Shown piece by piece: positions 1 to 9,668 of a stretch of 64,000 nucleotides of DNA. The notes below the pieces were generated by a model, which searched no databases, was not told where the DNA came from, and was given only the letters and a program-made list of their open reading frames with translations. Position numbers and translations under genes: made by a program. The DNA lies in NCBI RefSeq assembly GCF_000369005.1, contig NZ_KB849765.1, positions 186,001 to 250,000 on the forward strand. Direction: 5' to 3'. Within the stretch, counting starts at the first letter, position 1; each line of letters starts with the position of its first letter. This DNA is from Acinetobacter beijerinckii CIP 110307. Its GTDB lineage: Bacteria > Pseudomonadota > Gammaproteobacteria > Pseudomonadales > Moraxellaceae.

Positions 1-1
1 T

Positions 2-922
2 GGGCGAAATATTGAATCACCTCAACAAGTTCGCGCTTTAACAGACCATATGCGTCAAGTACGTCCAGATATTTTAATCGCTGTAGACCAAGAAGGAGGT
101 CGTGTACAACGTTTAAGACAAGGCTTTACCTTATTACCTGCGATGGGCAGACTGGGTGAACATTACTTAGAACATCCACAACAAACAATTGAATTAGCCG
201 AACAATGTGGTTGGTTAATGGCAATCGAAGTGCTCGCTGTTGGTATCGACTTCAGTTTCGCCCCAGTTTTAGATCTGAATGATATTAGTGATGTGATTGG
301 AGATCGTGGTTTTTCCAAAAATATTCAAGACATTATTCCACTCGCAAGCGCATTTATGCGTGGCATGAAAAAAGCAGGGATGGCAACAACAGGGAAACAT
401 TTCCCAGGACATGGCTCTGTTAAAGCGGACTCACATGTCGCTGCGGCAATTGATAGTCGTTCATATCAAGAAATTTATGATAATGATATGCAAAGTTTTA
501 TCAAGCTCATGCCACAACTGGATGCGCTGATGCCTGCACATGTGATTTATGATCAAGTCGATCCAAATCCAGCGGGCTTTTCTCCATTTTGGCTACAACA
601 AATTTTACGTCAAGAAATGAAATTTGAAGGCGTTTTATTTTCTGATGATCTCAGCATGCAAGCGGCATGTGTTGCGGGTGGTGCAGATGCTCGCATTCAA
701 GCCGCTTTAAATGCGGGTTGTGATATGGGCTTAGTCTGTAATGACCGCTCAGCAGCATGTCATGCTTTAGATGGCATTCAAACATTAGCACTGCCAAATC
801 AACAACGACTTGAGCGTATGCGTGGTCATATTCCAAATATTCAAATCGGTAATACATTATCTTTAGATGAAAACTGGCAAAACGTCAGAAAAGTCATTGA
901 AGACTTTAAGAATTCGTTTTAA
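2..922 (+). CDS. nagZ: Beta-N-acetylhexosaminidase NagZ (5' end outside window)
   Basis: Glycoside hydrolase family 3 enzyme of cytoplasmic peptidoglycan recycling; it removes N-acetylglucosamine from GlcNAc-anhydroMurNAc-peptides. The frame is open back to base 2, before the first in-window ATG at 50, and this upstream stretch already carries family sequence leading into IAVDQEGGRVQRL, so the true start lies left of the window. Seen: the KHFPGHG signature near nt 394-414, which carries the His of the catalytic loop, and FSDDLSM near nt 637-657, which carries the catalytic Asp. The C-terminus ends normally. Roughly 30-40 N-terminal residues are probably missing. In organisms with inducible AmpC, the NagZ product is the beta-lactamase inducer; nothing here shows that link. 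Confidence 0.93.
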   Translation, partial: GRNIESPQQVRALTDHMRQVRPDILIAVDQEGGRVQRLRQGFTLLPAMGRLGEHYLEHPQQTIELAEQCGWLMAIEVLAVGIDFSFAPVLDLNDISDVIGDRGFSKNIQDIIPLASAFMRGMKKAGMATTGKHFPGHGSVKADSHVAAAIDSRSYQEIYDNDMQSFIKLMPQLDALMPAHVIYDQVDPNPAGFSPFWLQQILRQEMKFEGVLFSDDLSMQAACVAGGADARIQAALNAGCDMGLVCNDRSAACHALDGIQTLALPNQQRLERMRGHIPNIQIGNTLSLDENWQNVRKVIEDFKNSF

Positions 923-1049
923 TTTGCTGTATAGCTATAGATGATGTAACGATTCATCTGCAATTGACCTATTTAAACCATGATAGGTCAATTTCCTCGC
1001 GCAAATGGGTTGTGCATGGGAAACACAATAAAAATTGAGTCTAGGACAG

Positions 1050-1892
1050 ATGACACAACAACTTTCGAAACATCGCCATATTTCATTTACTGCGCACTAT
1101 ACAGGTTATATTTGGTATCAAATGGGGATTTCTCATCCTGCCCTAGCAACTGCAAAAGGAAAAACACTTGCAGCACTGGTACACCCAATTGAAAGTTGGG
1201 CTGAGAAATATGTTGGTGGCAGTATGCGAACAACATTAAAGCAACGACATACCATGCTAGATCAACATTTAGAAAAGCTGATTGAACAACATCCTGATTT
1301 ACAAGTTCTTGAAATTGCATGTGGTCTTTCACCACGAGGTTGGTGGTTTAGACAGCATTACCCAAGCATTCTATATCGTGAATTAGATTTGCCAGATATG
1401 GCAGCAACAAAACAAGCAGCCCTACAACAAATTGAGACAGATTCAAAAGATGTGCTATCTGTTGATTTATTTACAGATGCTTTTGCCTCGGCTTTCAAGG
1501 TATTTGATCCTCAACGTCCACTGGTCATTATTAGTGAAGGTTTAATTAATTATTTTGAAAAACCTCTTTTACAGCAATTAATACAAGCAATTGCTTCATA
1601 TGGTCGTAACTTTAAGGAACTTCATTATTTAACTGATATTTATCCTGAACCAACTCAAAATAAATTGGCGACCATTATTTGGAATAGCAGTCGCTTGCTT
1701 AAATGGATGTCTCGTAGTGCATTTAGTTTTCATTTTAAAACGCCTGCTGAAGTCGAAACTTTTTTTCACGGTGCAGGATTTGGACAAGTTGAAGTACTGC
1801 AACCCAAACAATTTTTTGAAAATGTTGATCTAGAAAGTAATCAAGAACACTTGGGTGATTTAGTTTGGATGATCCAAGCAACCAATAAGTAG
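1050..1892 (+). CDS. Class I SAM-dependent methyltransferase, leucine carboxyl methyltransferase-like
   Basis: Predicted cytoplasmic methyltransferase of 280 residues. The SAM-binding region is VLEIACGLSPRGWWF followed by an acidic strand end (YRELDLPDM), and a later SEGLINYFEK motif is typical of the LCMT/COG3315 group (often annotated as O-methyltransferases of polyketide synthesis). The substrate cannot be inferred. An in-frame TTG at 1035 lies upstream, but ATG 1050 has AGGA just before it and begins MTQQLSKHRHISFTAHYTG, so I use 1050. The gene follows nagZ after about 130 bp and converges with the hydrolase at 1949, sharing a terminator. Confidence 0.8.
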   Translation: MTQQLSKHRHISFTAHYTGYIWYQMGISHPALATAKGKTLAALVHPIESWAEKYVGGSMRTTLKQRHTMLDQHLEKLIEQHPDLQVLEIACGLSPRGWWFRQHYPSILYRELDLPDMAATKQAALQQIETDSKDVLSVDLFTDAFASAFKVFDPQRPLVIISEGLINYFEKPLLQQLIQAIASYGRNFKELHYLTDIYPEPTQNKLATIIWNSSRLLKWMSRSAFSFHFKTPAEVETFFHGAGFGQVEVLQPKQFFENVDLESNQEHLGDLVWMIQATNK

Positions 1893-1907
1893 TTTATAAA
1901 AAAGACA

Positions 1908-1934
1908 AAAGTGGCAATTTGCCACTTTCTTTTT
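1908..1934. terminator. Shared intrinsic terminator between convergent genes
   Basis: A 9-bp perfect stem (AAAGTGGCA / TGCCACTTT) with a 3-nt loop is followed on the plus strand by CTTTTT. It lies between the methyltransferase stop and the hydrolase stop and can serve both. Confidence 0.8.
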
Positions 1935-1948
1935 AGATCAAAATATTC

Positions 1949-3265
1949 TCAGTCTTTAAGCTCTTTTTGACGCTCAATGAATCGAGTCAGGCGTTCAGCA
2001 ATATCAAAACTACCATGTTTAAATAAAATACGAAGACCTTGTTCAGAAGCATCAAAATTTAAACATTCAATTTTAAACTCACCCTCTTCGTCAGCTAAAT
2101 GTAGAGCTAGATCACGAGGATGTTGGCTAACAAAATCAAGCTGTTCCAAATTGTGGAGTTTTAAATACACACCAAAGAAAGTAATGTCTACAATCTTCAC
2201 TGCGACTTCATTATCTATATGACGATGTGTGAGCTTCGTTTCAGGTTGCTGAACTAAAATTCGTTCTTCACCGCGACGCTCAATTTTTTTCATTTCTTCA
2301 CGTGTCATTGGAATAATACCATCAAGATTATCGATGGATTCACCCTTTAAGAATGAAGTAAACAAATTCATCGTTTCTTTACGGCGCTGCAACTGTGGCA
2401 CATGATCCGCATTTGCAATCAATGCAAATTGCATATCTTGGCACTGCAACGCAAAGTCCGCATTTTCATGTGGCAAAGTAAAACTATCGTACTGCCCTGC
2501 TGCTACAAGTGTTTTACATTGCGGTACAGGAACATCGCTTAAACGTAACAGGCGATTACAGTTAATTTCATAACGCTCACGCTCAGTCGCAGTAAATTCA
2601 GCCATTTGTCTAAAGAACAAACGTTTTGCTGTTGGTGACATACGTGTTTTATCGAGTTTGGCATGATTAACCAAATACAAAATAACAGCCTGACCAAACT
2701 CATCCATGCGATCTTCACGCATGAGATGCAGTGATTCTTCAAGTAGCATGCGCCAGCTTTTACGCGTTTTTTGCATCACGCCCATCAGCACCATACGATC
2801 GACCAATTCTGGACGTTGATGTGCAAATGAAGATGCAACCACGGAGCCTAGAGACATGCCCATCATTGAAACTTTATCAATTCCAACAATATCGAGCCAT
2901 TGCCCAAGCATTTTAGATAAATCTGGTAATTCTAAAATGCCTGCAGATTCACCGGTATCAACATTTCGAATCTGTTGATTTGCTCCCATAGACGGTAAAT
3001 CAATTAAAATGACAGGTCCACTCTCGAAGAGTTGCTCAACACAATACTTATAAGAGTTAAAGTTTTGAAATGCGCCCCCGACAATTACAATCGGCGTTTT
3101 GTAGATCGTTTTAGGATCAGCAATCGCCATATATTCAATTTTCCAACCATCTATCCATGTAGTACGCGCTGGTTGTTTAAAACTGTTTTTATTGTAAATG
3201 TCGAAAAAACCAAAACCTGTGTAGGTATGATTTAAATCCGAGTCCATTTGGATAATGGAATTCAT
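1949..3265 (-). CDS. Alpha/beta hydrolase (RhlA-like) with C-terminal PilZ-like domain
   Basis: Predicted 438-residue protein of two parts. Residues about 55-310 form an alpha/beta hydrolase: GGAFQNFNSY oxyanion region, IDLPSMGANQ, nucleophile elbow GMSLGS (Ser138) and a late His in NADHVPQ. The overall pattern recalls RhlA-type acyltransferases/hydrolases rather than simple esterases. Residues about 320-438 contain RGEER (331-335) and DITFFG (360-365), matching the RxxxR and [D/N]x[S/T]xxG motifs of PilZ c-di-GMP-binding domains. ATG 3265 is preceded by a strong GGAGGAAGGA; a more distal in-frame start at 3310 is less likely. No signal peptide. The substrate is unknown, and the PilZ call is from motif spacing only. 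Confidence 0.72.
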   Translation of the reverse strand: MNSIIQMDSDLNHTYTGFGFFDIYNKNSFKQPARTTWIDGWKIEYMAIADPKTIYKTPIVIVGGAFQNFNSYKYCVEQLFESGPVILIDLPSMGANQQIRNVDTGESAGILELPDLSKMLGQWLDIVGIDKVSMMGMSLGSVVASSFAHQRPELVDRMVLMGVMQKTRKSWRMLLEESLHLMREDRMDEFGQAVILYLVNHAKLDKTRMSPTAKRLFFRQMAEFTATERERYEINCNRLLRLSDVPVPQCKTLVAAGQYDSFTLPHENADFALQCQDMQFALIANADHVPQLQRRKETMNLFTSFLKGESIDNLDGIIPMTREEMKKIERRGEERILVQQPETKLTHRHIDNEVAVKIVDITFFGVYLKLHNLEQLDFVSQHPRDLALHLADEEGEFKIECLNFDASEQGLRILFKHGSFDIAERLTRFIERQKELKD

Positions 3266-3609
3266 ATCCTTCCTCCATCCTTGTTTATTTTTTTGCTGCA
3301 AGAGTCTCATTTTTAGCGATTTCTACTTGCAAGTTAACAAATCTATAAAATTTGTATTACATTTATCCTATACAGTTTCATTCTATACAAATGCATGTTT
3401 TATACGCAATCATTTCCTTAACCACTTATCTTGTTTAAGACATTAAACTTTTGCAAAATATGTAATCAAATAATTAGATTGATCTCATTTATATAAAATT
3501 ATTTGTGCGATTTAACAATTTATAATTTTGGAATTATCGGTTCAAACTATTCATTGTTCCGCATTTGGCTGTTACTATCTTTATAAATACATGCAATCAT
3601 CAAAATGCT
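3266..3609. other. Divergent intergenic region, hydrolase / proA
   Basis: An AT-rich stretch of about 340 bp between two outward-reading genes. It must hold both promoters. A lone TATAAT at 3521-3526 is a candidate -10 for proA, without a convincing -35. No RNA gene or repeat is seen. Confidence 0.5.
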
Positions 3610-4875
3610 ATGCAAGATTCTATTCAAAATTATATGCAACAAGTAGGTGTTCAAGCACGTCAAGCGTCTCGATTACTAACGAGTGCATCGACTCATTTGA
3701 AAAATAATGCCTTGTCTGCAATTTATACTGCTTTGGAAAATAATCAAGCACAAATTTTAGCAGCCAATCAAATTGACATGGAGAATGGGCGCCAACGTCA
3801 ATTAGATACTGCTTTACTTGATCGCTTAGAACTGACCCCTGCTCGATTTAAAGGCATGTTACACGGCTTAAAAGATGTGATTGCATTGGTTGATCCAATC
3901 GGTGAAATTACTGATCTTGCTTACCGCCCTTCGGGAATTCAATTAGGCAAGATGCGTGTACCGCTTGGGGTGATTGGGATGATTTACGAGTCACGTCCAA
4001 ATGTCACACTTGAAGCAGCATCTTTGGCGTTAAAATCAGGTAATGCCATCATTTTACGTGGTGGTTCAGAAGCACTTGAATCAAATAAAGCGATTGCAAC
4101 AGCGATTCAGCACGGTTTACAAATTTCAGGTTTACCAGAGCATGCTGTTCAAGTCATTGATACACCAGATCGTGCTGCAGTAGGTCATCTGATTACAATG
4201 GCTGAATACGTCGATGTGATTGTGCCACGTGGTGGAAAAAGCTTGATTGAGCGAATTAGCAATGAAGCACGTATTCCTGTGATCAAGCATTTAGATGGCA
4301 ACTGTCATGTTTTTGTTGAAGCACAAGCAGATTTGCAAAAAGCCTTACCAATTGCATTAAATTCAAAAACGCATCGTTATGGTGTGTGTAATGCAATGGA
4401 AACTTTGCTTGTTGATGAAGCGATTGCAGAAGAATTCCTACCAAGCATTGCTGAGTTATATGCGGAAAAACAAGTTGAACTTCGTGGTTGCCCAGAGACA
4501 CAACGCATCTTAGGTGTATCAGTAAAAACAGCGACTGAAGATGATTGGTATACTGAATATTTGGGTCCTATCCTTGCAATAAAAGTAGTCACAGGAATGG
4601 ATGAAGCGATTGAACATATCAATAAGTATGGTTCACACCATACCGATGCCATTATTACTGAAAACTTTAGTCTAGCGCGTGAGTTTTTAGCACGTGTTGA
4701 TTCAAGCTCTGTCATGATCAATGCATCGACTCGTTTTGCTGATGGTTTTGAGTATGGATTAGGTGCAGAAATTGGTATTTCAACCGATAAAATTCATGCA
4801 CGCGGCCCCGTTGGCTTAGAAGGCTTAACTTCGCAGAAATGGATTGTTTTTGGTGATGGGCAAATTCGCCAATAA
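3610..4875 (+). CDS. proA: Gamma-glutamyl phosphate reductase
   Basis: NADPH-dependent reduction of gamma-glutamyl phosphate to glutamate-5-semialdehyde, the second step of proline synthesis, in the cytoplasm. An aldehyde-dehydrogenase-fold protein of 421 residues, close to the usual 417. Visible family blocks: [44 protein letters not shown] and the active-site Cys in [20 protein letters not shown] at 3565 is in frame, but the family N-terminus fits ATG 3610 ([11 protein letters not shown]). proB is not adjacent, as is common outside enterics. A strong terminator follows at 4898. Confidence 0.96.
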   Translation: MQDSIQNYMQQVGVQARQASRLLTSASTHLKNNALSAIYTALENNQAQILAANQIDMENGRQRQLDTALLDRLELTPARFKGMLHGLKDVIALVDPIGEITDLAYRPSGIQLGKMRVPLGVIGMIYESRPNVTLEAASLALKSGNAIILRGGSEALESNKAIATAIQHGLQISGLPEHAVQVIDTPDRAAVGHLITMAEYVDVIVPRGGKSLIERISNEARIPVIKHLDGNCHVFVEAQADLQKALPIALNSKTHRYGVCNAMETLLVDEAIAEEFLPSIAELYAEKQVELRGCPETQRILGVSVKTATEDDWYTEYLGPILAIKVVTGMDEAIEHINKYGSHHTDAIITENFSLAREFLARVDSSSVMINASTRFADGFEYGLGAEIGISTDKIHARGPVGLEGLTSQKWIVFGDGQIRQ

Positions 4876-4897
4876 ATCCTTAGCTGTTTAAATTCAG

Positions 4898-4939
4898 AAC
4901 ACGATAAAGTTTAGTATATTGATCTTTATCGTGTTTTTT
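4898..4939 (+). terminator. Intrinsic terminator of proA
   Basis: A 12-bp stem (AACACGATAAAG / CTTTATCGTGTT) is followed by a T run, 23 bp after the proA stop. Confidence 0.85.
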
Positions 4940-5167
4940 CATTTTTCAATACAAAAAAACTTAGTAAAATAAACAGATCCATCCATTGATAATTTTATTT
5001 ACACGCTATACTCATAAGATTCAATTATAAATCAGTTGTATAGGCTAAAGTCTATCTTCGCCAATATAACAACCCATGTTAAAACATTGCGCGTGATTGC
5101 TTCACTCAACACGTTGCAGCAAGATCAAAGTGTTCGTCATAAATTCAAATTTGTTAGGTGTTCAAAC

Positions 5168-6343
5168 GTGGCTAAATCTGTACTTGTAATTAACTGTGGT
5201 TCATCTTCAATCAAATACGCGCTTATTTCAGAACGCCGTGAAGATCGTATTTATGGCTTAGCAGAAAATTTAGGTTCTGCTGATGCACGTATTAAAGGGG
5301 TAACAGTAGGTGGCGAACCATTGGAACTTTCAATCCCTCACGCAGATCATGCTAAAGCGCTTGAAACCCTTTTAGCCCGTTTAGCAAATTACAATCCTCA
5401 GGCGATTGGACATCGAGTCGTACACGGCGGCAACTTAACCAAAGCTGAACTTTTAACACCAGAGATTGTAAAACGTATTGAAACAGCAACACCGCTTGCG
5501 CCATTGCATAATCCTGCGCATTTAATTGGGATTGAAGCAACCATGCGCTTATTTCCTGAATTACCTCAAGTTGCAGTTTTCGATACAGCGTTCCATCAAA
5601 CGATGCCTGAACGTGCATACCGCTATGCCCTACCGCAAAACTTATATAAAGAACACCAAGTTCGTCGTTATGGTTTCCACGGCACAAGTCATGCTTATGT
5701 GACTGAACGCGCGAGTGAATTGGCAGGAGCAAAAAATCAGGGTGGTTGGCTCAGTGCTCATTTGGGCAATGGCAGTTCGACTTGTGCCGTTTGGAATGGT
5801 GAAAGTTTAGATACGTCAATGGGGATGACCCCACTTGAAGGTGTGGTCATGGGTACGCGTAGCGGTGATGTTGACCCTAGCTTACACTTGTTTTTAGCAA
5901 GTAATTTAGGTTGGGATATTCAAAAAATTGACAGTATGCTCAATAAAGAAAGTGGCTTATTGGGGCTATCTGGGCTATCTAATGACATGCGGACATTAGT
6001 TGAAGCTTCGCAAAATGGTCATGAAGGCGCTACGCTTGCGATCGAAGTGTTCTGCTATCGTTTAGCAAAATCTTTATCGGCATTAAGCTGCGGATTACCG
6101 CGTCTCGATGGTTTGGTATTTACTGGTGGTATCGGTGAAAATTCAGCTTATGTTCGAGAAAAAACATTAGGGTATCTACCACATTTCGGTTTGCAATTTA
6201 GTCAAGACAAAAACAATGCCTTGGCACGTGGTAGCGAAGGAAGAATAGATGCTGGAACAGGTCCTCAAATTTGGGTCATTCCGACGGATGAAGAAGGTCG
6301 CATTGCTAAAGAGACACGTCAAGTCATTGAGCAAACAGCATAA
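5168..6343 (+). CDS. ackA: Acetate kinase
   Basis: Interconverts acetate plus ATP and acetyl phosphate plus ADP. The start is a GTG at 5168 giving (M)[18 protein letters not shown], the invariant N-terminal phosphate-binding sequence; TTAGGT lies upstream as ribosome site. The frame stays open to a TTG at 5036, but that extension is not family-like. 391 residues, normal length. Further blocks: [43 protein letters not shown] and FTGGIGEN. pta follows after 35 bp, so the two form the usual AckA-Pta pathway operon for acetate overflow and acetate activation. Confidence 0.96.
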   Translation: MAKSVLVINCGSSSIKYALISERREDRIYGLAENLGSADARIKGVTVGGEPLELSIPHADHAKALETLLARLANYNPQAIGHRVVHGGNLTKAELLTPEIVKRIETATPLAPLHNPAHLIGIEATMRLFPELPQVAVFDTAFHQTMPERAYRYALPQNLYKEHQVRRYGFHGTSHAYVTERASELAGAKNQGGWLSAHLGNGSSTCAVWNGESLDTSMGMTPLEGVVMGTRSGDVDPSLHLFLASNLGWDIQKIDSMLNKESGLLGLSGLSNDMRTLVEASQNGHEGATLAIEVFCYRLAKSLSALSCGLPRLDGLVFTGGIGENSAYVREKTLGYLPHFGLQFSQDKNNALARGSEGRIDAGTGPQIWVIPTDEEGRIAKETRQVIEQTA

Positions 6344-6378
6344 TTTATAGCAAATTTAGATAAGAATTTAAGGTCATT

Positions 6379-8514
6379 ATGAACACAATTTTGCTCATCC
6401 CTACTGGGGAAGGTGTTGGTCTAACATCTGCATGCTTAGGCATGATTTATGCGTTGGACTGTAAAGGCATCAATGCGGGCTTTCTAAAACCATTTTCTCA
6501 AATTGCTGAGACCACGGTTGATCGCACCACAACCTTATATAGTCATTTATTTAAACATAATTCGGTTGAACCCATTACTTATGAAAAATTAACTCAATTA
6601 CTCGCATTAGGCGAAACAGATGAGTTACTTGAAGCAGCAGTGGCATTACATCGTCAAATTTCAGCTCATCACGATGTGATTATTGTCGAAGGACTAGTTC
6701 CAAATGGACAAGATCATTTTGCCAGTGAAATCAATGCTGCACTTGCTCAAGCCTTAGATGCACAAGTTGTTTTGGTGAGCACAGCAGATTTAACCGATCC
6801 ACGCAAAACAGCTGAAAAAGTTGATGCGCATTTACGTCAGTTTGGCGGTGCAGCTTCTGCACGCACAACTGGTGTATTATTTATGCGTACCAAAGGACTC
6901 CCAGAAGGTACAGCTGAAATTCCAGTCACCCTAGACCCAAGTCTGCGTTTAGACAAACAAATTACTGACTTTGCACTAGAGTTACAACGTTATAACCGCT
7001 ATATGGGCACAGATGATTTACCTATTATTGGTTTAGTACCGTTTAGTAATACGCTCAGCGTACCGCGTAGTTTAGATATTGCTTCAGTTGTAAATGGTCA
7101 CTGGCTACACGAAGGTGAGGCAAAACAACGTCGTATTTTACATACCAGTTTGATCGCATCTGATATCGAGTCAGAATTGCATAAATTTGTGGCTGGTGAA
7201 CTGATTATTAGTGCTTCACAACGTACAGATACATTACTTGCTGCGAGTCTTGCCAGTAGCAATGGCATACCTTTAGCGGGTCTTGTGTTAACTGAACAAT
7301 CAGCTCCACCATCAAACGTTTTAGAATTTTGTCAAAGCGCAATCAAACAAGGTCTGCCAATTTTACATACTTCTTTAGATACACTAGAAACAGCTCAACG
7401 CTTGCATCACTTCGGCAATGAGATTCCAGTGGACGATACTGAACGTGCCGAACAAGTGACTCGTTTTGTATCAAGTCATATTGACAATAATTGGTTAGAT
7501 CAACATACCCAAAACAATCTGAATCCACGCTTATCTCCTTCTGCATTTCGCTATGAATTGGTTCAGAAATCAATTGCGGCTAAAAAACGCATTGTTTTGC
7601 CTGAGGGCGATGAACCACGTACCGTTCAAGCCGCTGCAATTTGTCAATCACGTGGAATTGCACATTGTATTTTGCTGGCTAAACCTGAATCTGTTGCCGA
7701 AGTTGCTAAAGCGCGTGGTATTCAATTACCAAGTGATTTAGAAATTATTGATCCTGATACAATTCGTGATCAATACATCGAGCCAATGGTAGAGTTACGC
7801 AAAGGTAAATTGGATGCCTTACAAGCCAAAGCACAATTGCAAGATACAGTCGTACTCGGCACGATGATGTTAGCATTGGATCAGGTCGATGGTTTAGTTT
7901 CAGGTGCGATTCACACCACAGCAAATACTGTTCGCCCTGCATTTCAGCTCATCAAAACCTCACCAAATTACTCATTAGTTTCATCTATTTTCTTTATGTT
8001 ATTACCTGATGAAGTCTATGTGTATGGTGATTGCGCGATTAACCCTGATCCGAATGCAGAACAACTTGCCGAGATTGCCATCCAATCAGCAGACTCAGCT
8101 ACAGCATTTGGTCTTAATCCACGTATTGCCATGATTAGCTATTCAACTGGTACATCTGGTACAGGTGCAGATGTTGAGAAAGTTGCAGAAGCAACCAAAA
8201 TCGCTCAACAACGCCGTCCTGATTTATTGATTGATGGGCCATTGCAATATGATGCCGCTTCGGTCGAAAGTGTCGGTCGTCAAAAAGCACCTGAATCTAA
8301 GGTCGCTGGTCGCGCGAATGTGTTTATTTTCCCAGACTTAAATACAGGCAACACGACCTATAAAGCAGTACAACGTGCAGCCAATGTGGTGAGCGTTGGT
8401 CCAATGCTGCAAGGTTTAAACAAACCTGTGAATGACTTGTCACGCGGTGCTTTGGTGGATGATATTGTATTTACCATTGCCTTGACTGCGATTCAGGCAA
8501 AGCAACAAGACTAA
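6379..8514 (+). CDS. pta: Phosphate acetyltransferase
   Basis: Converts acetyl-CoA and phosphate to acetyl phosphate and CoA, paired with AckA. 711 residues, the long three-domain form: an N-terminal P-loop-like dethiobiotin-synthetase-type domain (MNTILLIPTGEGVGLTSA), a central DRTGG-like domain (about 210-330) and the C-terminal catalytic PTA domain from about 390 (RIVLPEGDEPRTVQAA, SYSTGTSGTGADVEKV, FIFPDLNTGN). TTAAGGTC precedes ATG 6379. Cotranscribed with ackA; a bidirectional terminator follows. Confidence 0.96.
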   Translation: MNTILLIPTGEGVGLTSACLGMIYALDCKGINAGFLKPFSQIAETTVDRTTTLYSHLFKHNSVEPITYEKLTQLLALGETDELLEAAVALHRQISAHHDVIIVEGLVPNGQDHFASEINAALAQALDAQVVLVSTADLTDPRKTAEKVDAHLRQFGGAASARTTGVLFMRTKGLPEGTAEIPVTLDPSLRLDKQITDFALELQRYNRYMGTDDLPIIGLVPFSNTLSVPRSLDIASVVNGHWLHEGEAKQRRILHTSLIASDIESELHKFVAGELIISASQRTDTLLAASLASSNGIPLAGLVLTEQSAPPSNVLEFCQSAIKQGLPILHTSLDTLETAQRLHHFGNEIPVDDTERAEQVTRFVSSHIDNNWLDQHTQNNLNPRLSPSAFRYELVQKSIAAKKRIVLPEGDEPRTVQAAAICQSRGIAHCILLAKPESVAEVAKARGIQLPSDLEIIDPDTIRDQYIEPMVELRKGKLDALQAKAQLQDTVVLGTMMLALDQVDGLVSGAIHTTANTVRPAFQLIKTSPNYSLVSSIFFMLLPDEVYVYGDCAINPDPNAEQLAEIAIQSADSATAFGLNPRIAMISYSTGTSGTGADVEKVAEATKIAQQRRPDLLIDGPLQYDAASVESVGRQKAPESKVAGRANVFIFPDLNTGNTTYKAVQRAANVVSVGPMLQGLNKPVNDLSRGALVDDIVFTIALTAIQAKQQD

Positions 8515-8531
8515 ACTGATTTAGTTATACT

Positions 8532-8570
8532 AAAGCCATTAACTCAATCAAAAGTTAATGGCTTTTTTAT
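8532..8570. terminator. Bidirectional terminator pta / EamA transporter
   Basis: A 12-bp stem (AAAGCCATTAAC / GTTAATGGCTTT) with a 10-nt loop and flanking A and T runs lies between convergent genes. Confidence 0.85.
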
Positions 8571-8581
8571 TCATCAATGAA

Positions 8582-9487
8582 TCAAGCATTTTTTGAAGAG
8601 TTCAAACGCTTTAACTGCGGAATTTTCACAAAGAAAATTGCATTACCACATAAGATCAAGATCACTCCAATCACTGCATTCATTTGCCAGTGATAATCGT
8701 CCCATACTGTCGAGATCAGCAATGCCACTAAAGGAAATAACAAGGTGCTATACGCTGCCTTACCTGCGCCAATCCGCCCGACCAAATAGAAATAAGCAGT
8801 AAAACCAATCACTGAACCAAAGATAGCGAGATACAGTAAAGCACTCACTGCACTGAATTGCATACTTGGGAAAAACTCATCTTGTCTAAACCATGAAATC
8901 AATGCCATCAACAACGAACCATACAACATGGCATAGGCATTAGTGGTAAAAATATCTAGTCCATGTTTTTGATGACGCGTACTGATCATATTGCCCAAAG
9001 AGAAACCATAGATTCCTAAAATGCACAGCCCAATCCCCAACAAAGTATTACTATTTAAAGTCGTACCCGCCACATCATGCCAAAATAAAGCAATTATTCC
9101 GAGTACACCTAATAACGCCGCAGGATAAAAGCGCGTCGACACCTGCTGAGCAAAGAAGAATTTAGCGTTAATGGTATTAAAAATCACCGCCATGGAGAAA
9201 ATCACCGCTTCTAAACCGCTACTGATATATTGCACTGCATAGTAAAAACAGACAAAGTTAAATCCAAAAATACAGCAAGCTTGCAACATACAAAACAGAT
9301 GATCTTTGCTAGCCAGTTTCTGTAACTTGCGACTTAAAGCAATGAAAACAAATAACACCATGGCAGAAATAAAAAAACGCCAGAACACCGCAACACTGGC
9401 TGAAATCCCACTTTGCTGTTGTAGCGTAATTGCAATCCATGTGGTTCCCCAGATCAACACAACCAAAGCATATAACAGCGCATTCAT
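8582..9487 (-). CDS. EamA/DMT-family transporter
   Basis: Inner-membrane drug/metabolite transporter of 301 residues with ten predicted hydrophobic helices in two EamA repeats (VVLIWGTTWIAITLQQQSG near the N-terminus; second half from about 150). Relatives export amino acids or other small metabolites; the substrate cannot be read from sequence. The start ATG 9487 has GAGAG upstream. It diverges from an AraC-type regulator at 9669, and the 181-bp gap suggests the regulator controls it. One of three EamA genes in this window. Confidence 0.88.
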   Translation of the reverse strand: MNALLYALVVLIWGTTWIAITLQQQSGISASVAVFWRFFISAMVLFVFIALSRKLQKLASKDHLFCMLQACCIFGFNFVCFYYAVQYISSGLEAVIFSMAVIFNTINAKFFFAQQVSTRFYPAALLGVLGIIALFWHDVAGTTLNSNTLLGIGLCILGIYGFSLGNMISTRHQKHGLDIFTTNAYAMLYGSLLMALISWFRQDEFFPSMQFSAVSALLYLAIFGSVIGFTAYFYLVGRIGAGKAAYSTLLFPLVALLISTVWDDYHWQMNAVIGVILILCGNAIFFVKIPQLKRLNSSKNA

Positions 9488-9668
9488 CTCTCTAAAACCA
9501 TAGTCAATCAGGACTTTTATATTTTGCAGGGTTCGGTCAACTCATTGCTTGCATAATCTTGCGGTGATTATCATGAACTTGCGATTTTAATAAATTTTTT
9601 GACCAGATGACAAAACTGGCTGGAAGTCCTACACTAAACTGGATCATATTTGGCACTGCGTATAGAAG

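Noticed and set aside
980..1192. A 70-codon frame overlapping the methyltransferase start
   Set aside because: Different frame from the methyltransferase, no family sequence, no ribosome site.
5036..5167. An N-terminal extension of acetate kinase starting at TTG 5036
   Set aside because: Family N-terminus begins at GTG 5168 with a ribosome site; the extension has no homologue-like sequence.
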